DNA from: Strigamia acuminata
Taxonomy: Eukaryota; Arthropoda; Chilopoda; Geophilomorpha; Linotaeniidae
Length of the DNA: 64,000 nt
Direction: 5' to 3'
Assembly: GCA_949358305.1 (NCBI GenBank)
Contig: OX442314.1
Span: 26,335,118-26,399,117 of the forward strand
In this document: in pieces, positions 50,501-59,511 of the stretch
How the letters are laid out: each line of letters opens with the position of its first letter
Numbering within the stretch: position 1 is the stretch's first letter
The notes under the pieces: model-generated
What the model saw: the letters and a program-made list of their open reading frames with translations, nothing else
Databases searched by the model: none
What the model was told of the DNA's origin: nothing
Translations under genes and position numbers: made by a program

Positions 50501-52285
50501 ATTGCGGAGCCCGTGTTGAAGATCTACGATAACACACGACCGTGCGAGGTGCATACGGACGCATCACAAGACGGGATCGGAGCAGTGTTGATGCAGCGAG
50601 GCGAAGGAAACGATCTGCACCCGATTATCTACGCGAGTAGAACGACGACCGAATGCGAGAAGCGATATCATTCAACGGAGCTCGAGTTGATGGCGGTAGT
50701 TTGGGCAGTATTGAAATTTCGGATGTATTTGTACGGCTCAGAGTTTACGGTGGTGACAGATTGCGAGGCGGTACGGTACGGGTTGAAGAAACGGGAGTTG
50801 ACGCCACGAATCGGGAGATGGGTGTTGGCGCTTTCGGAATATAATTTCAAAGCAATACATCGACCAGGATTACTCATGGGCCACGTCGACGCCCTGAGTA
50901 GGAACGCGGAACCAGCGAGCGGCGAGGAAACGGAGATGGAACGACGGTTCAAAGTTAACCAAATTAAATTTACAGAAGGCGACTGGCTCGTGGCTGCGCA
51001 GGAAAGCGATCCCGAGTGTAAAGAGTTGAAGGACGCGCTGTTGATAGAAGATAAAAGTTTATTGAACGAACGAATGCAGCACAAGAGCCGAGGATACAGA
51101 ATCAAGAAGGGACACGTTTATTTCGAATTGACGGCAAATGGACGGCGAAGGGATGTATTGTATTTGCCCAAGATGATGCGGAGACAGATCACGAACGAAG
51201 TACATATTGGACACGCGCATCCAGGAGTCGACGCAACAATTGAGGCGATTCGGAAGAGGTTTTGGTTCCCCAGGATGCGAAGTTACGTAAAGGCAGCCGT
51301 AGGAACGTGTGTCGAGTGTTTGATGAGGAAGGAACCAGGAGGAAAACGGGCCGGCGAGTTGAATATTATCGAGAGACAAAGGGTGCCATTCCACACTGTT
51401 CACCTGGATCATGTGGGCCCCTTTCCGAAGAGCGGCATTGGATATCGACACATTCTGGTGGCGGTATGCAATTTTTCGAAATTGGTCTTTCTGATGCCAG
51501 TGAAATCAACGAACGCAACGACTACGTGCAAAGAGATTCGGAAGCTGTGTGCACGAATGTGGATCCCGACGCGGATTATTACAGATCGAGGAACTGCGTT
51601 CACCAACGCATTATTTGCAGAGATGTGCACGGAACTCGAGATTCGACACGTGCTGACTTCGACAGAAAATCCGAGAGCGAACGGACAAGTGGAAAGGATG
51701 AACCGAACGATAGTTCCAATGTTGGCGAGCCAAACGACGAAGGACGACGGGAGCGATTGGAGCAAAGGGATTGACAAGGTTGAAATCGCGATCAACTCAA
51801 GAATCAACCAATCGACCAAGAAAACACCATTGGAGGTGTTGTATGGATTCCAGCCGAGGACGATCATCGAGCCAAGATTATCAGCGATAGTAGTCGAGGA
51901 AAACGATGAAAACGAGACGGAAATCGAGGACGTAAGGAACGAAGCGTACGAAACACTTACAGAAAACCAGATCAAGCAGAAAAAGGCGTTCGATAGACAT
52001 CGAGGACCAAGTCGGACATACGAGGTCGGAGATGTGGTCGTCGTACGAAGGAAAGCGATCGCAATACAAGGCAAAGCGGGAAAACTCAGTAATCTGTACC
52101 GGGGACCTTTGCGAGTAAGTCGGCGGATTTCGAGCACGGTGTACGAGGTTACGAGTCTTGAAAACCCGCCTCGATACAAAACGACCGCACCAATCGACCA
52201 GATGAAGAAGTGGACATTCGAGGACGACGCAGCATCGGGAGCCGAAGACGAGTTAACAGGTGTCGGCGGGGGCGCCGACATTTAG
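47567..52285 (+). CDS. Gag-pol polyprotein of Ty3/gypsy retrotransposon
   Basis: A 1572-residue fused Gag-Pol read in one frame, so no frameshift is needed. Residues 25-55 resemble a SAP-type helix pair, followed by an acidic run (63-88), a retrotransposon Gag domain (about 138-265) and three CCHC knuckles (317-330, 336-349, 355-368). The protease site reads DTQS at 418-421 instead of the usual D-S/T-G. Reverse transcriptase carries YMDD at 849-852 and the earlier Asp at 787. RNase H acidic residues are D998, E1038 or E1040, D1065 and D1108. Integrase has H1213-x4-H1218, C1248-x2-C1251 and D1281, D1340, E1376 (35 residues between the last two). A GPL version of the GPY/F motif is at 1513-1515. 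The frame starts 189 bp after the 5' LTR. It is intact and probably able to encode all replication enzymes, unless the protease change is disabling. Confidence 0.95.
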   Translation: MAEIKAVVEKIERGEFPSGVEWEMLRVKDLKPLLAERNIASPRIKCKMLTALRAAVATELGIVDEEDDEEEEEKDEEKVEDNDPEIEENPPVQAMTNGGFSADQVQEMMKQMMATMLAMQTKPEAPKEPKEVKNAPKLPRFSGNQNELRTTTQWLADVHEYAKEYKWTNATKVTTAAAALDGPARVWHENSGTTIRKFDAWEAELKKNFPDQRLTYDEKERLIRAPQKNDETAETYLRRKWATCEKLGMTIGDAQEYLLDGLKLKTATAPMYFLQYQHITEIVRTMRSVEARTKVAIVETKVKTSTAKPTGNAMIKCYKCGEKGHRKEDCPNELKCFKCHESGHLSNACPNGTKCFNCSGFGHMANTCPEPKKERKQPSKDKLDVKTKKIYKIEAEEMQPEFETMMWVDGKKCSAGIDTQSAVCLISKTFAKRTKIEEPDYEFVIEGFNQDASRYRGRTRCDVESANVKLADVEFYVVDDARMPTEVWIGKPFLKHPTITMQSDGGYVTFRPREGMQDEAGITRIKPKITAAKPRALVIDENKVVPAHSISLVTVRAKNQSDGLFYVENERAVTDRLEVPEGLIEVKNERAIMPIINDGPEEVRVTRGRKLGHVEITEEEPSLHQVQVKKVATTEASPRMRITADEINLGKSVTPEETEIVLTMINDEFRDCFATSLEEVGCFPDLKMEIEVTTTRPTNLRRYQYSAAQQKEIDKMVAELEGAGFVTRSKSPFNSPIVMVRKKTGEWRICIDFRSLNEITVKEHFPCPRMDELLDGTHEWRVFLVFDLASGYYQIELTAGAQEKTAFSTMNGKYQFVRMPFGLINAPFVFNRVMELAFGHLPYEVLRRYMDDLLSGAKTNAELIEKMRKILIEVRRSKLTLKLSKCHFLCEEVQFLGLRLTKDGLRPGFEKTSAIKNFAKPKDVRGVRSFLGLCGYFRRFIAGYATKTRALTKLTRKNETFVWTTECEAAFQGLIGELIAEPVLKIYDNTRPCEVHTDASQDGIGAVLMQRGEGNDLHPIIYASRTTTECEKRYHSTELELMAVVWAVLKFRMYLYGSEFTVVTDCEAVRYGLKKRELTPRIGRWVLALSEYNFKAIHRPGLLMGHVDALSRNAEPASGEETEMERRFKVNQIKFTEGDWLVAAQESDPECKELKDALLIEDKSLLNERMQHKSRGYRIKKGHVYFELTANGRRRDVLYLPKMMRRQITNEVHIGHAHPGVDATIEAIRKRFWFPRMRSYVKAAVGTCVECLMRKEPGGKRAGELNIIERQRVPFHTVHLDHVGPFPKSGIGYRHILVAVCNFSKLVFLMPVKSTNATTTCKEIRKLCARMWIPTRIITDRGTAFTNALFAEMCTELEIRHVLTSTENPRANGQVERMNRTIVPMLASQTTKDDGSDWSKGIDKVEIAINSRINQSTKKTPLEVLYGFQPRTIIEPRLSAIVVEENDENETEIEDVRNEAYETLTENQIKQKKAFDRHRGPSRTYEVGDVVVVRRKAIAIQGKAGKLSNLYRGPLRVSRRISSTVYEVTSLENPPRYKTTAPIDQMKKWTFEDDAASGAEDELTGVGGGADI
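52261..52280 (+). other. Perfect hairpin at the end of gag-pol
   Basis: TGTCGGCG and CGCCGACA pair perfectly across a GGGG loop, ending three bases before the stop codon and 18 bp before the 3' LTR. It lies where a polypurine tract would normally be found and might contribute to 3'-end priming. Function is inference. Confidence 0.5.
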
Positions 52286-52298
52286 TCGGATGACCGAG

Positions 52299-52561
52299 TG
52301 TGGAGTTTTGGGGTTTCGACAGGCGACAACGGTCGCCAGAGGGCGGGCGGACATACGCGAATATGTCCGATAGACGTTTTGGGGGTAGACAGCCAATTGG
52401 GGGCTGTTCCTTGTGGTCAGCCAATCAGGGCTGACCAGTCTCATATTTAAATGTAATAATTTGTAATAAAGATCACTTTGAACTTAACAAGCTAGTGTGT
52501 GCGTCGCGGACCAGCGGGTCCGCCATTTTGTTTATTTGGAGTCAGCTTTAATAAGTTTACA
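52299..52561 (+). repeat. 3' LTR
   Basis: Same length as the 5' LTR and no difference was found by eye; AATAAA at 52465-52470. Confidence 0.95.
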
Positions 52562-52585
52562 ATAATATTACCTTTTCTTTACTCG

Positions 52586-52831
52586 TCAGTCGTCATCCAC
52601 CTCCATTCCTTGATCATCATTGATTGCAGCCAGTACAGCATTGGTAAAATTATATGCTTCGCCGTTTTCTTTTGTCTGTAAAAAGAAAAAATTAATATAA
52701 GTTCTTTTTTTTATTACAAATTTTATATTTACGTCAAACGGTATGACGCATGGACATTGTCCAGCAGGTGTTGTTGGTGTTGCAGATGAAATTGCTTTTT
52801 TAAATGAAAATTGCGACCAAACTTGGACCAA
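52586..52831 (-). CDS. 3'-terminal exons of unrecognised leftward gene
   Basis: The last exon (52586-52675) and the exon before it (right boundary uncertain, left end 52733) are joined by a 57-bp intron with GTAAAT at its start and TTTTTCTTTTTACAG at its end. Splicing keeps the frame and gives a C-terminus that includes PCVIPFDTKENGEAYNF and ends in the acidic EVDDD before TGA. The family is not recognised and upstream exons were not found. The LTR element begins 24 bp beyond the stop codon, in opposite orientation, so it lies in this gene's 3' UTR. It could also be a gene fragment. Confidence 0.5.
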   Translation of the reverse strand: MVQVWSQFSFKKAISSATPTTPAGQCPCVIPFDVNIKFVIKKRTYINFFFLQTKENGEAYNFTNAVLAAINDDQGMEVDDD

Positions 52832-54059
52832 ATAAAACTATTACACATAAGTAGGCAAGTTGTCTAACTTTATCCTTATTCTAATGAGTTTACACAAACA
52901 CTAAGCAATATTATTATGCTGACAGGACTTTGAGGTATTTACATCAGTTGTAATTACCTTGGATTACCTCACAAAACATAAAGCGTTGGTTTGTGTGGAT
53001 TAACTAACGATAAACGCGCCAAGATGGCTTCCCAAGCCATCAAAGGTGGGTTCATACTCTCATTCCACGAGCAGGAGCAACACGGTCTTCAATACAGGTG
53101 ATTACACTTGTGGTCCTTTGGACACTGGACATGAGGGTCCCGTCACAAATAACCCCTTCTGATCACTATTCCATGGCCAGATCAGAAAGGCAATATTAAT
53201 GGTGGAAGAACAACAGCAACTCCACGTTGCTCAACAAGGTGAGCAAATTGTACCATGGAGGGAAGAAGTTGTACAGGAGCCAGTATACTTAGACACCCTT
53301 GTACTCGGAATAGACGGCGAACGCTGGAAGGTGTGTGAGACGGGAAAGGTAAATTAGCCGCCGCATGAAAGGCCAGAACGCTGGTTAACCACCTTTCACT
53401 AAAAGATGGCGCACTCATGACTAGCGAACCAGTCAAGAGTATTTATACCAGTCTACCGGAAGTATCAGCAAGGTACAGTCACGGCCAGTATACTTAGGAT
53501 CCGTGAGTGTGTAATGAAAAAGTGTCAAAGAATGGTCGTGGACCAGGCCAGAGCACTATACACCACGTCACCAATAAGATATAAAAAGGAATGGGTTTTA
53601 CCTTGGGCGGGAAATTCTCGTAACATCTTCAGGGTAGAAACGTCTCGACGGAGGCAACGAAACCTGTCTTCACCTCCATCGCCAACTGACTCTACGTGGA
53701 CCTAAACCAGGCATAGCGAGAGTCTTTACGATTAGAGCCAGTAATTGAATACCATCTAGCTCTTGTGTCGTTGCACGCAGAGCAACCAGCAAATGCAAAA
53801 CTGTGCGTCAATGAAATTGAATGAAATTGACGCACAACATAATTGAATCAACCAAAAAGTTATCCAGCAACAAGTGTATAGTGTCAATAATCAGGGTACG
53901 CAAAACAGCCAAGAATAATCTAGTGCATGCCTTTAAATACCCTTAGGGCAGGCAACTAAAAGCACTAGGTTAGGTTAGGTTAGGTTAGGTTAGGTTCAAC
54001 ATTTCAGTAAAAAATGGTGGTGTAAATTGTAATCGCCCTAGATTAGGAGCAAAATTAAA
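52832..54059. other. Intergenic interval; nothing coding recognised
   Basis: A 14-bp word GCCAGTATACTTAG occurs at 53279 and again at 53484 in the same direction, possibly the ends or subterminal repeats of an old insertion. Frames are short and unconvincing. A GAAATTGA duplication lies near 53812-53830. Confidence 0.4.
53966..53996 (+). repeat. Interstitial TTAGG telomere-like repeat
   Basis: Six uninterrupted copies of the five-base unit TAGGT plus one base. TTAGG is the telomere word of many arthropods; short interstitial runs are common in such genomes. Confidence 0.85.
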
Positions 54060-54206
54060 ATGGGTAAAAATAATTGTATGACGGCCAATTTCATCCCAAG
54101 AATCCCATTGAGTGACATTGAATCAAAACCACAAGCCGAAATTGAAACACTATTGGAGGTTCGTAAATATTTCCTTCAATTACTTTTCAGAATGTTCATG
54201 TACTAG
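54060..54206 (+). CDS. Short unrecognised open frame
   Basis: A 48-codon ATG frame with protein-like composition. A GTTCGTAAAT word after codon 33 could be a splice donor, which would make this a first exon. No match is known and no partner exon was identified, so it may be chance. Confidence 0.15.
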   Translation: MGKNNCMTANFIPRIPLSDIESKPQAEIETLLEVRKYFLQLLFRMFMY

Positions 54207-54434
54207 TAATACATGTGTTTTAATTCCCGAGTTTTAGCACCATATGCTACGGATGCAACTCGAATTTGTTTTTGGAAATAGTTGAAATTACTTTTAGAAG
54301 TCGATGTAACTGGATTTAAACTGATTGAGAACGATGAAAGAAAGAAGCACGCCTACACATAGGATTGTACGGTATGAGAACAGTGAATATTTTATTGTTA
54401 AGCAGAAATAATCAAAAGTGATCAAACAGCTTAC

Positions 54435-54607
54435 CCAATATTGACAACTATGCAAAAAGCCATAAGATTACGTTGCGCATGCGTTACGAGAAGAACTGGT
54501 ACAGCTATAAGTAGAACAAACGTTCCAAATGCGTAACAGTTACACGTTGAGCTTACGTGCACGTTGAGAAAACATATATAAATGAGAGAGATGGCTACAA
54601 GTCTCAT
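54435..54607 (-). CDS. Possible divergent first exon opposite the TFIIE beta promoter
   Basis: From an ATG on the minus strand runs a frame with a signal-peptide-like start (MRLVAISLIYICFLNVHVSS) and a second hydrophobic segment, ending at a good donor (TATTGG then GTAAGC). It overlaps the TFIIE beta TATA region. No family is recognised and no second exon was found. Confidence 0.15.
54575..54582 (+). promoter_or_regulatory. TATA box of TFIIE beta gene
   Basis: TATATAAA lies 72 bp upstream of the A of the start codon, leaving room for a transcription start near 54605 and a short leader. Confidence 0.5.
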
Positions 54608-54653
54608 AGAAACAACTGAAGTTGATTGAAACACTGCTTCTACTCCTAGCAAA

Positions 54654-55472
54654 ATGGATCCGGCCTTATTGAAAGAACGAGAAATGTTTAAGAAACGAGC
54701 AATGGCAAATCCAGTCGTTGGGAAGAAGAAAAGAATTGCTGCGCCTTCTCAAAGCAAACCGAAATGCGTCAAGACACCGGCAGCATCTTCATCAATCCAA
54801 GCCACTTCGCAATTCAAGTCTGGGGTTTTGGCTAGAGTCGTTAGACACATGAAAGAACGCCATCTTGCTAGGAGCTACGATCCACTTTCGTTGGATGAAA
54901 TCCTGATTGAAACGAATCAGTCGGAGCTGAGTTCGAACATGAAGCACTGGCTGGCCACCGAAGCGTTGACGAGCAATCCGAAGATAGATTTCTCTCCGTC
55001 GGGAGGAACTTACGTGTACAAACCGCCTTTTGATGTGAAGAACAGCAAAGGGCTGTTGAAGCTGTTGCAGAGTTACGACGAGAAAGGTTTGGGGGGAATA
55101 TTTTTGGAGGAAATTCAGGAGTCGATGTCGAATGCCGAGAAATGCGTGAAATTACTCGGGGATCAAGTTATCACGATGACGCGTCCTGTGGATAAGAAGA
55201 AGGTTTTGTATTATAACGACACGAGTTGTGCGTTTGAGGTGGAAGAGGAGTTGAAACAGTTGTGGGGAAGTGTGTCTGTTGCGGATTTAACTGAAGAGAG
55301 AGTTGAGAAATATTTGGAAGGAAAAGGTCTGGCGTCACTGCAGGGGAGTGCTCCGAAGAAACATCTGGCGGTGTTGAAGAGAAAGAAAAAGCAGAAAACA
55401 AACAAAAATGTGAAGAGGTTGAATGACCACTTGGGTGACTTATTGCAAGACTATTCAAATAAAAATTTTTAA
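54654..55472 (+). CDS. GTF2E2: Transcription initiation factor IIE subunit beta
   Basis: This nuclear subunit pairs with TFIIE alpha, joins the RNA polymerase II pre-initiation complex and helps recruit TFIIH. The 272-residue product starts MDPALLKEREMFKKRA, very close to the family's N-terminus, then has a Ser/Lys-rich linker. The first winged helix runs at about 52-125 (FKSGVLARVV onward), the second at about 128-200 (including KGLGGIFLEEIQE), and the C-terminus is basic (KRKKKQKTNKN) before a conserved LGDLLQDYS-type end. Length is slightly below the roughly 290 residues of vertebrate forms. It is a single exon. AATAAA overlaps the last codons at 55458-55463, so the 3' UTR may be very short or use another signal. 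Confidence 0.95.
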   Translation: MDPALLKEREMFKKRAMANPVVGKKKRIAAPSQSKPKCVKTPAASSSIQATSQFKSGVLARVVRHMKERHLARSYDPLSLDEILIETNQSELSSNMKHWLATEALTSNPKIDFSPSGGTYVYKPPFDVKNSKGLLKLLQSYDEKGLGGIFLEEIQESMSNAEKCVKLLGDQVITMTRPVDKKKVLYYNDTSCAFEVEEELKQLWGSVSVADLTEERVEKYLEGKGLASLQGSAPKKHLAVLKRKKKQKTNKNVKRLNDHLGDLLQDYSNKNF

Positions 55473-56225
55473 TTTCTTATTTATTGTGTTTATCCTTTAT
55501 CGGCAATTTTTAAACCAACGTTCTTATTTATTTATTATTCGTAGTCAGTTTATTTACTAATTAAGTATTAAATTTAACCCTCAAACAATTAATAATCTTT
55601 TTATATGTAAGACTGCATTTGATTAGTTCACTAGGTCTTTACAACCATTTACAAAATTATTCTTCAAATATTTTTAACAATTTTATATAAATTCAGCTAT
55701 AATTAATAAATAACTCAAAATCAAGATCAAAAATACTTAATATCATTATAAAATTCAACATTTAAATTATGTAGCACTCGCTTCAAAAATCATGCAATTA
55801 AATATTCATCAACACTAGAATCTTTATTATTATTACCGAGTCATCCTCAATTGACGGGCGCCATTTTGGAAGGTTTCGTCATATCGCTCACGTTTTAACC
55901 CCTACGTGTTTTTATTTCCTGATTAAATTAAACGGGGTAATAATCCTACATTATTCTAGGAATTAATAGCTATTTTTACTGCGTGAAAATTGTATTTCTC
56001 TTCGTTGTGTTTGTATAAGTTATTAGTTGCTGTTATCTGTCACTTGGGTCCTGATTTGCACTGACTCTACTGTAGCAAGAGTTTGTTCTCGTTGAATAAA
56101 TAAGTTCTGTTTATTTATCAATAAACGTTAAGTTCGAGTCATGGAGATGATTTGTATTTTGTGACAAAATTATAGAAACAAAAGATCAACGTTTATTCTA
56201 ATGTTTGTTTTTATAAATTTAAATT
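55473..56225. other. AT-rich intergenic interval between convergent genes
   Basis: No coding sequence was seen. It lies between the 3' end of TFIIE beta and the 3' end of the leftward gene. On the minus strand AATAAA follows the stop of that gene by about 30 bp. Confidence 0.5.
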
Positions 56226-56770
56226 TCAAACTACGGAATTAAAAATCGTATTACGAGTAACCAGTTTCCGTATTTCTTGATAGCAATCGTTTATTAGAGC
56301 AGTATCTGTTTCAGAAAGACGTCCATCGGAAGTTTGTTCTTCTAAAATCAAATAAACATTTCACAGAAATAAGTTACGAAGTGTGGAAAGCCCAACATAA
56401 TAATTTACCTACAAGTATAAATGGAATAATAGTTTCACGTTGAAACATTTTTTCTATATTCTCCATAACTTTGTCCTCGCGTTCTGAGCACAATTCGAGT
56501 GAATCCGTTAACCTTTGCTTGAGCGAAGTCTCACCAGTCATAGAGTTAACTAATTCGAAATATGTTGCCTGTAATTTTGCAAATGAATTTTTTAAATTCT
56601 AAAACTGATAAAATGGCGGATAAAATACGTACGGATTGAAAAAACATCGTGAGCAAATGTCGTTCTATAAATAATTAAAAATGACAACTTTTGTCAAGTA
56701 TCACGAATGAATCAATCATAGCTATAGTGTAATTACCGTTCGGTGAAAAACGCCACCAAAACAAACACAT
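56226..56770 (-). CDS. Small spliced gene, family not recognised
   Basis: Four exons join in frame on the minus strand: 56737-56770 (ATG), 56633-56664, 56409-56568 and 56226-56341. All introns have GT-AG ends (GTAATT...TTATAG, GTACGT...TTACAG, GTAAAT...TTTTAG). The product is about 114 residues, polar and probably helical; readable stretches include ERHLLTMFFQ, TSLKQRLTDSLELCSERED and DTALINDCYQEIRKLV before TGA. The first exon is the least certain. A further open stretch upstream ends at a strong donor (GAGGG then GTAAGT at 56859), with SRGIYSGYNLRQALCAYF in frame, and may be the true 5' part. I cannot assign a function. Phase agreement over three introns is the main evidence that it is real. 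Confidence 0.5.
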
Positions 56771-57660
56771 GCAGATCGGGCTGACTGTGACTACAATTTT
56801 TTTTTTTTTTTTTTTTTTAATTGAGTTTTGTTTAAAATATTTCTTTGAAACAAACTTACCCCTCTGCCTTCAAGTTTCTTGATGAAATAAGCGCAGAGAG
56901 CCTGTCTTAAATTATAACCGGAATATATACCTCGACTTTGTAAGAGAGAAAATAAAACATTCAATAGAGCTCATTTGAAATTAATTAATAAAACTAATAA
57001 AATTAATCAAGTCCATTAAAAAATAATATCACTTCTATATTATTGTATATATATATATAATATATAATTATATTTATAATTATATTATATTCCCTAACTG
57101 CTCATATATTTTGTTTTTATATTTTAATGTGAAAAATTGACTTATTTGCATTTTTTGGCACTGATACAGCAGTCAGTGCCGACAGCAGCGCATTCTGGCA
57201 GCGATTTAAGAAAGCTACAGAAAATCAATTTTCCAAAAAAAAACGTATTAGGTAATTTCTTTATTTACTTGTGTTATGGGATTGGCTGCGATTACAAAAA
57301 TTTATGCGTGATAATTTAATCGATTGATAAACCGATAAACAAAGATTTCGAATTATAACTAAACATTTTAGGAATTTGCTGGGGATTTGAAAATTTCATT
57401 GAAGATTTTGCTCGATTTTACTACAACTTCCAAGACAATTTGTGAGATTTCTGGAATTTCTTCACATTTCTGAGACTTCATGACACTTCATGGATTTCGC
57501 AATCAGTACTCACTACCAATACCAAATGACCAATCACGGATCACTAGCTTCGACCAATAGGCGATTGCGACGTCATGCGTACGTTTCCCCGGAAATTGAC
57601 GCGCTTTAAATAAAAGTTAACACTACCCAACACCATTCCAACCAAACTCTGCCGTCCAAC
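56771..57660. other. AT-rich region upstream of Cactin
   Basis: It contains a poly-T run of about 23 bases near 56797, a possible 5' exon of the leftward gene (about 56860-56950), TA-rich simple sequence at 57043-57090, and the presumed Cactin promoter at the right end. Confidence 0.5.
57605..57615 (+). promoter_or_regulatory. TATA-like box of Cactin gene
   Basis: TTTAAATAAAA, 56 bp before the start codon, at a spacing that would give a very short leader. Confidence 0.35.
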
Positions 57661-59311
57661 ATGAACGCCGAGAAAGAAAACCGCCGCGAAGGTCGCAGCC
57701 GTCACACGAAAAAGAAGCGCGAGGCGAAGAAACGCGTAACACATTTCTCCGATCCATCCGACTCATCCGCTTCCGGATCCTCCCCGAAACAAAATCGTCG
57801 CAAAAAGCATTCGCGACCCCGCACTCCGTCAACCTCGCCCGAACGAGCCGCGAAAACCGCGCCGCTCGCCGCCGACAAGAAAACGCAAAAAGATTTAATG
57901 AAATCAATGGAAACGGCCGAGGAGAAACGGTCGCGGCGAATCCTGAAGAAAGAGGCGAAAGAAAAGCGACGGAAGCAGCGAATGGGCTGGGACGAGGACT
58001 ACCAGAGCTACACGAACGACGACAACCCGTTCGGCGACGCCAACCTGCACAAAACGTTCGTGTGGACGAAGAAACTCGAGAAGGAGGGCTTGACCAACAT
58101 GCGCGCCGAAGCGGTCGAGGCGAGAAACAAAACGAAGCGGGAGGAAAACCGCGCCGAGCTGGCCAAGGTGAAGAAGGAGCGGCTGCAACGGGAAGACGAA
58201 CGGGCGCGGAAGGACGAGGAATTGCAGCAATCGCTGCGGCTCAAGGACGCCGAGCAGTTCGAGAAGTGGGAGACCCGCGAAGACGTTTTCCAGCTGGAGC
58301 AGGCGCGGTTGCGGTCGAAGATCCGCATCCAGGACGGGCGGGCCAAACCGATCGACTTGCTCGCCAAGTACGTCAACACCGAGGACGAGGAATTAAGCGT
58401 GGAGATGCACGAGCCGTACAAATACTTGAACGGACTCAACGTGGACGACTTGGAGGACCTACTCGTGGATATTAAGGTGTACATCGAGCTCGAGGACGGG
58501 AAAAACTTGGAATATTGGACGGATGTCACGGTGATAGTCGAGGACGAGCTGGCGAAGCTGCGCAAAGTCAAGGAAGGGTGCGGGCGGAGAGAGGGCGTGC
58601 ACGGCGCGGTTGGAGCGGACGTGGCGGCGATTTTCAAGCAGAAAACGCACGCGCAACTCGTGGTTATGAGCGAGCAAGTGACGCGCAAGATCCAGTGCGG
58701 CGAAGAGGGCGTCGACGTCGGCTATTGGGAGTCGCTGTCGTCGCAGCTGAAGGCGCACATCGCGCGGGCCAAGCTGGGCGATCGACACAGGACGAATCTG
58801 CGCACAAAGTTGGATCAACTCAGAAAAGAACAGGGAGTTGTGGAAGAAAAAACCGAACGGGAAACCGATTATTCGTCGGAGGACGAGAAGGACGAGCCCG
58901 AAGTGCATTCGGAAGCGGAGGCGGACGACGGACGATACAGTCCCGAGTTGATTTTGGTCGATTCGCTCGAACGGGGCACGTATGCGGTCGAGCCGAGCGA
59001 GGATGCGGAGAGACTGAGGTTGGCCCGTAAACGATTGGTTGGTGAAAGCGATGAAATTTGTTCGTTCGCTAGTAAGTTGGAGGATGAAGAAGACGAGGCG
59101 TTGTTTTCGGTGGAGGCGGCCGTGAATCAGCAGTCGTACGTTTGGTCGGACAAGTATCGGCCTCGTAAGCCGAGGTATTACAATCGGGTGCACACGGGTT
59201 TCGAGTGGAATAAGTACAATCAGACGCATTACGACATGGAGAATCCGCCGCCGAAAGTCGTGCAGGGATATAAGTTTAATATATTTTATCCGGATTTGAT
59301 CGATAAAAGTG
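57661..59311 (+). CDS. cactin: Cactin, C-terminus lost in assembly gap
   Basis: Cactin is a conserved nuclear protein first found as a partner of the Drosophila IkB protein Cactus and since linked to pre-mRNA splicing. The 550 codons before the gap show a basic Arg/Ser/Lys-rich N-terminus (1-110), the signature SYTNDDNPFGDANLHKTFVW (116-135), a long charged helical middle region (about 140-380), an acidic stretch near 400-425, and the start of the C-terminal domain (about 497-550) with YRPRKPRYYNRVHTGFEWNK and FNIFYPDLIDKS. The family's final roughly 100 residues are missing and should lie in the gap. No intron is needed in the visible part. The frame reopens past the gap only by chance; that sequence is antisense channel coding. 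The start was chosen as the first ATG after the TATA-like box. Confidence 0.93.
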
Positions 59312-59511
59312 NNNNNNNNNNNNNNNNNNNNNNNNNNNNNNNNNNNNNNNNNNNNNNNNNNNNNNNNNNNNNNNNNNNNNNNNNNNNNNNNNNNNNNNNN
59401 NNNNNNNNNNNNNNNNNNNNNNNNNNNNNNNNNNNNNNNNNNNNNNNNNNNNNNNNNNNNNNNNNNNNNNNNNNNNNNNNNNNNNNNNNNNNNNNNNNNN
59501 NNNNNNNNNNN
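59312..59511. other. Assembly gap (200 N)
   Basis: The round size suggests an arbitrary gap length. Two convergent genes run into it: Cactin from the left and a DEG/ENaC channel from the right. Both lose their 3' parts, so the true distance must be much longer than 200 bp or the join is wrong. Confidence 0.95.

Larger units (their letters stand above)
47115..52561 (+). mobile_element. Intact Ty3/gypsy-type LTR retrotransposon
   Basis: Two 263-bp LTRs beginning TGTGGAG and ending TTTACA appear identical by eye, and ATAA is duplicated on both sides (47111-47114 and 52562-52565). One uninterrupted gag-pol frame lies between them, with domain order protease, reverse transcriptase, RNase H, integrase, which defines the Ty3/gypsy type. 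No envelope-like frame is present. The base after the 5' LTR starts TCAGAAGTGGGAC, not the usual TGG of a tRNA primer site, and no purine run directly precedes the 3' LTR. Identical LTRs and an open frame indicate a recent insertion. Confidence 0.95.

Noticed and set aside
52149-52424. Leftward frames across the LTRs (also at 47049-47260)
   Set aside because: They are shadows of the LTR sequence on the opposite strand, duplicated because the LTRs are identical.
57137-57319. 60-codon rightward frame in the AT-rich region before Cactin
   Set aside because: Low-complexity AT-rich sequence, no family, no promoter or splice context.
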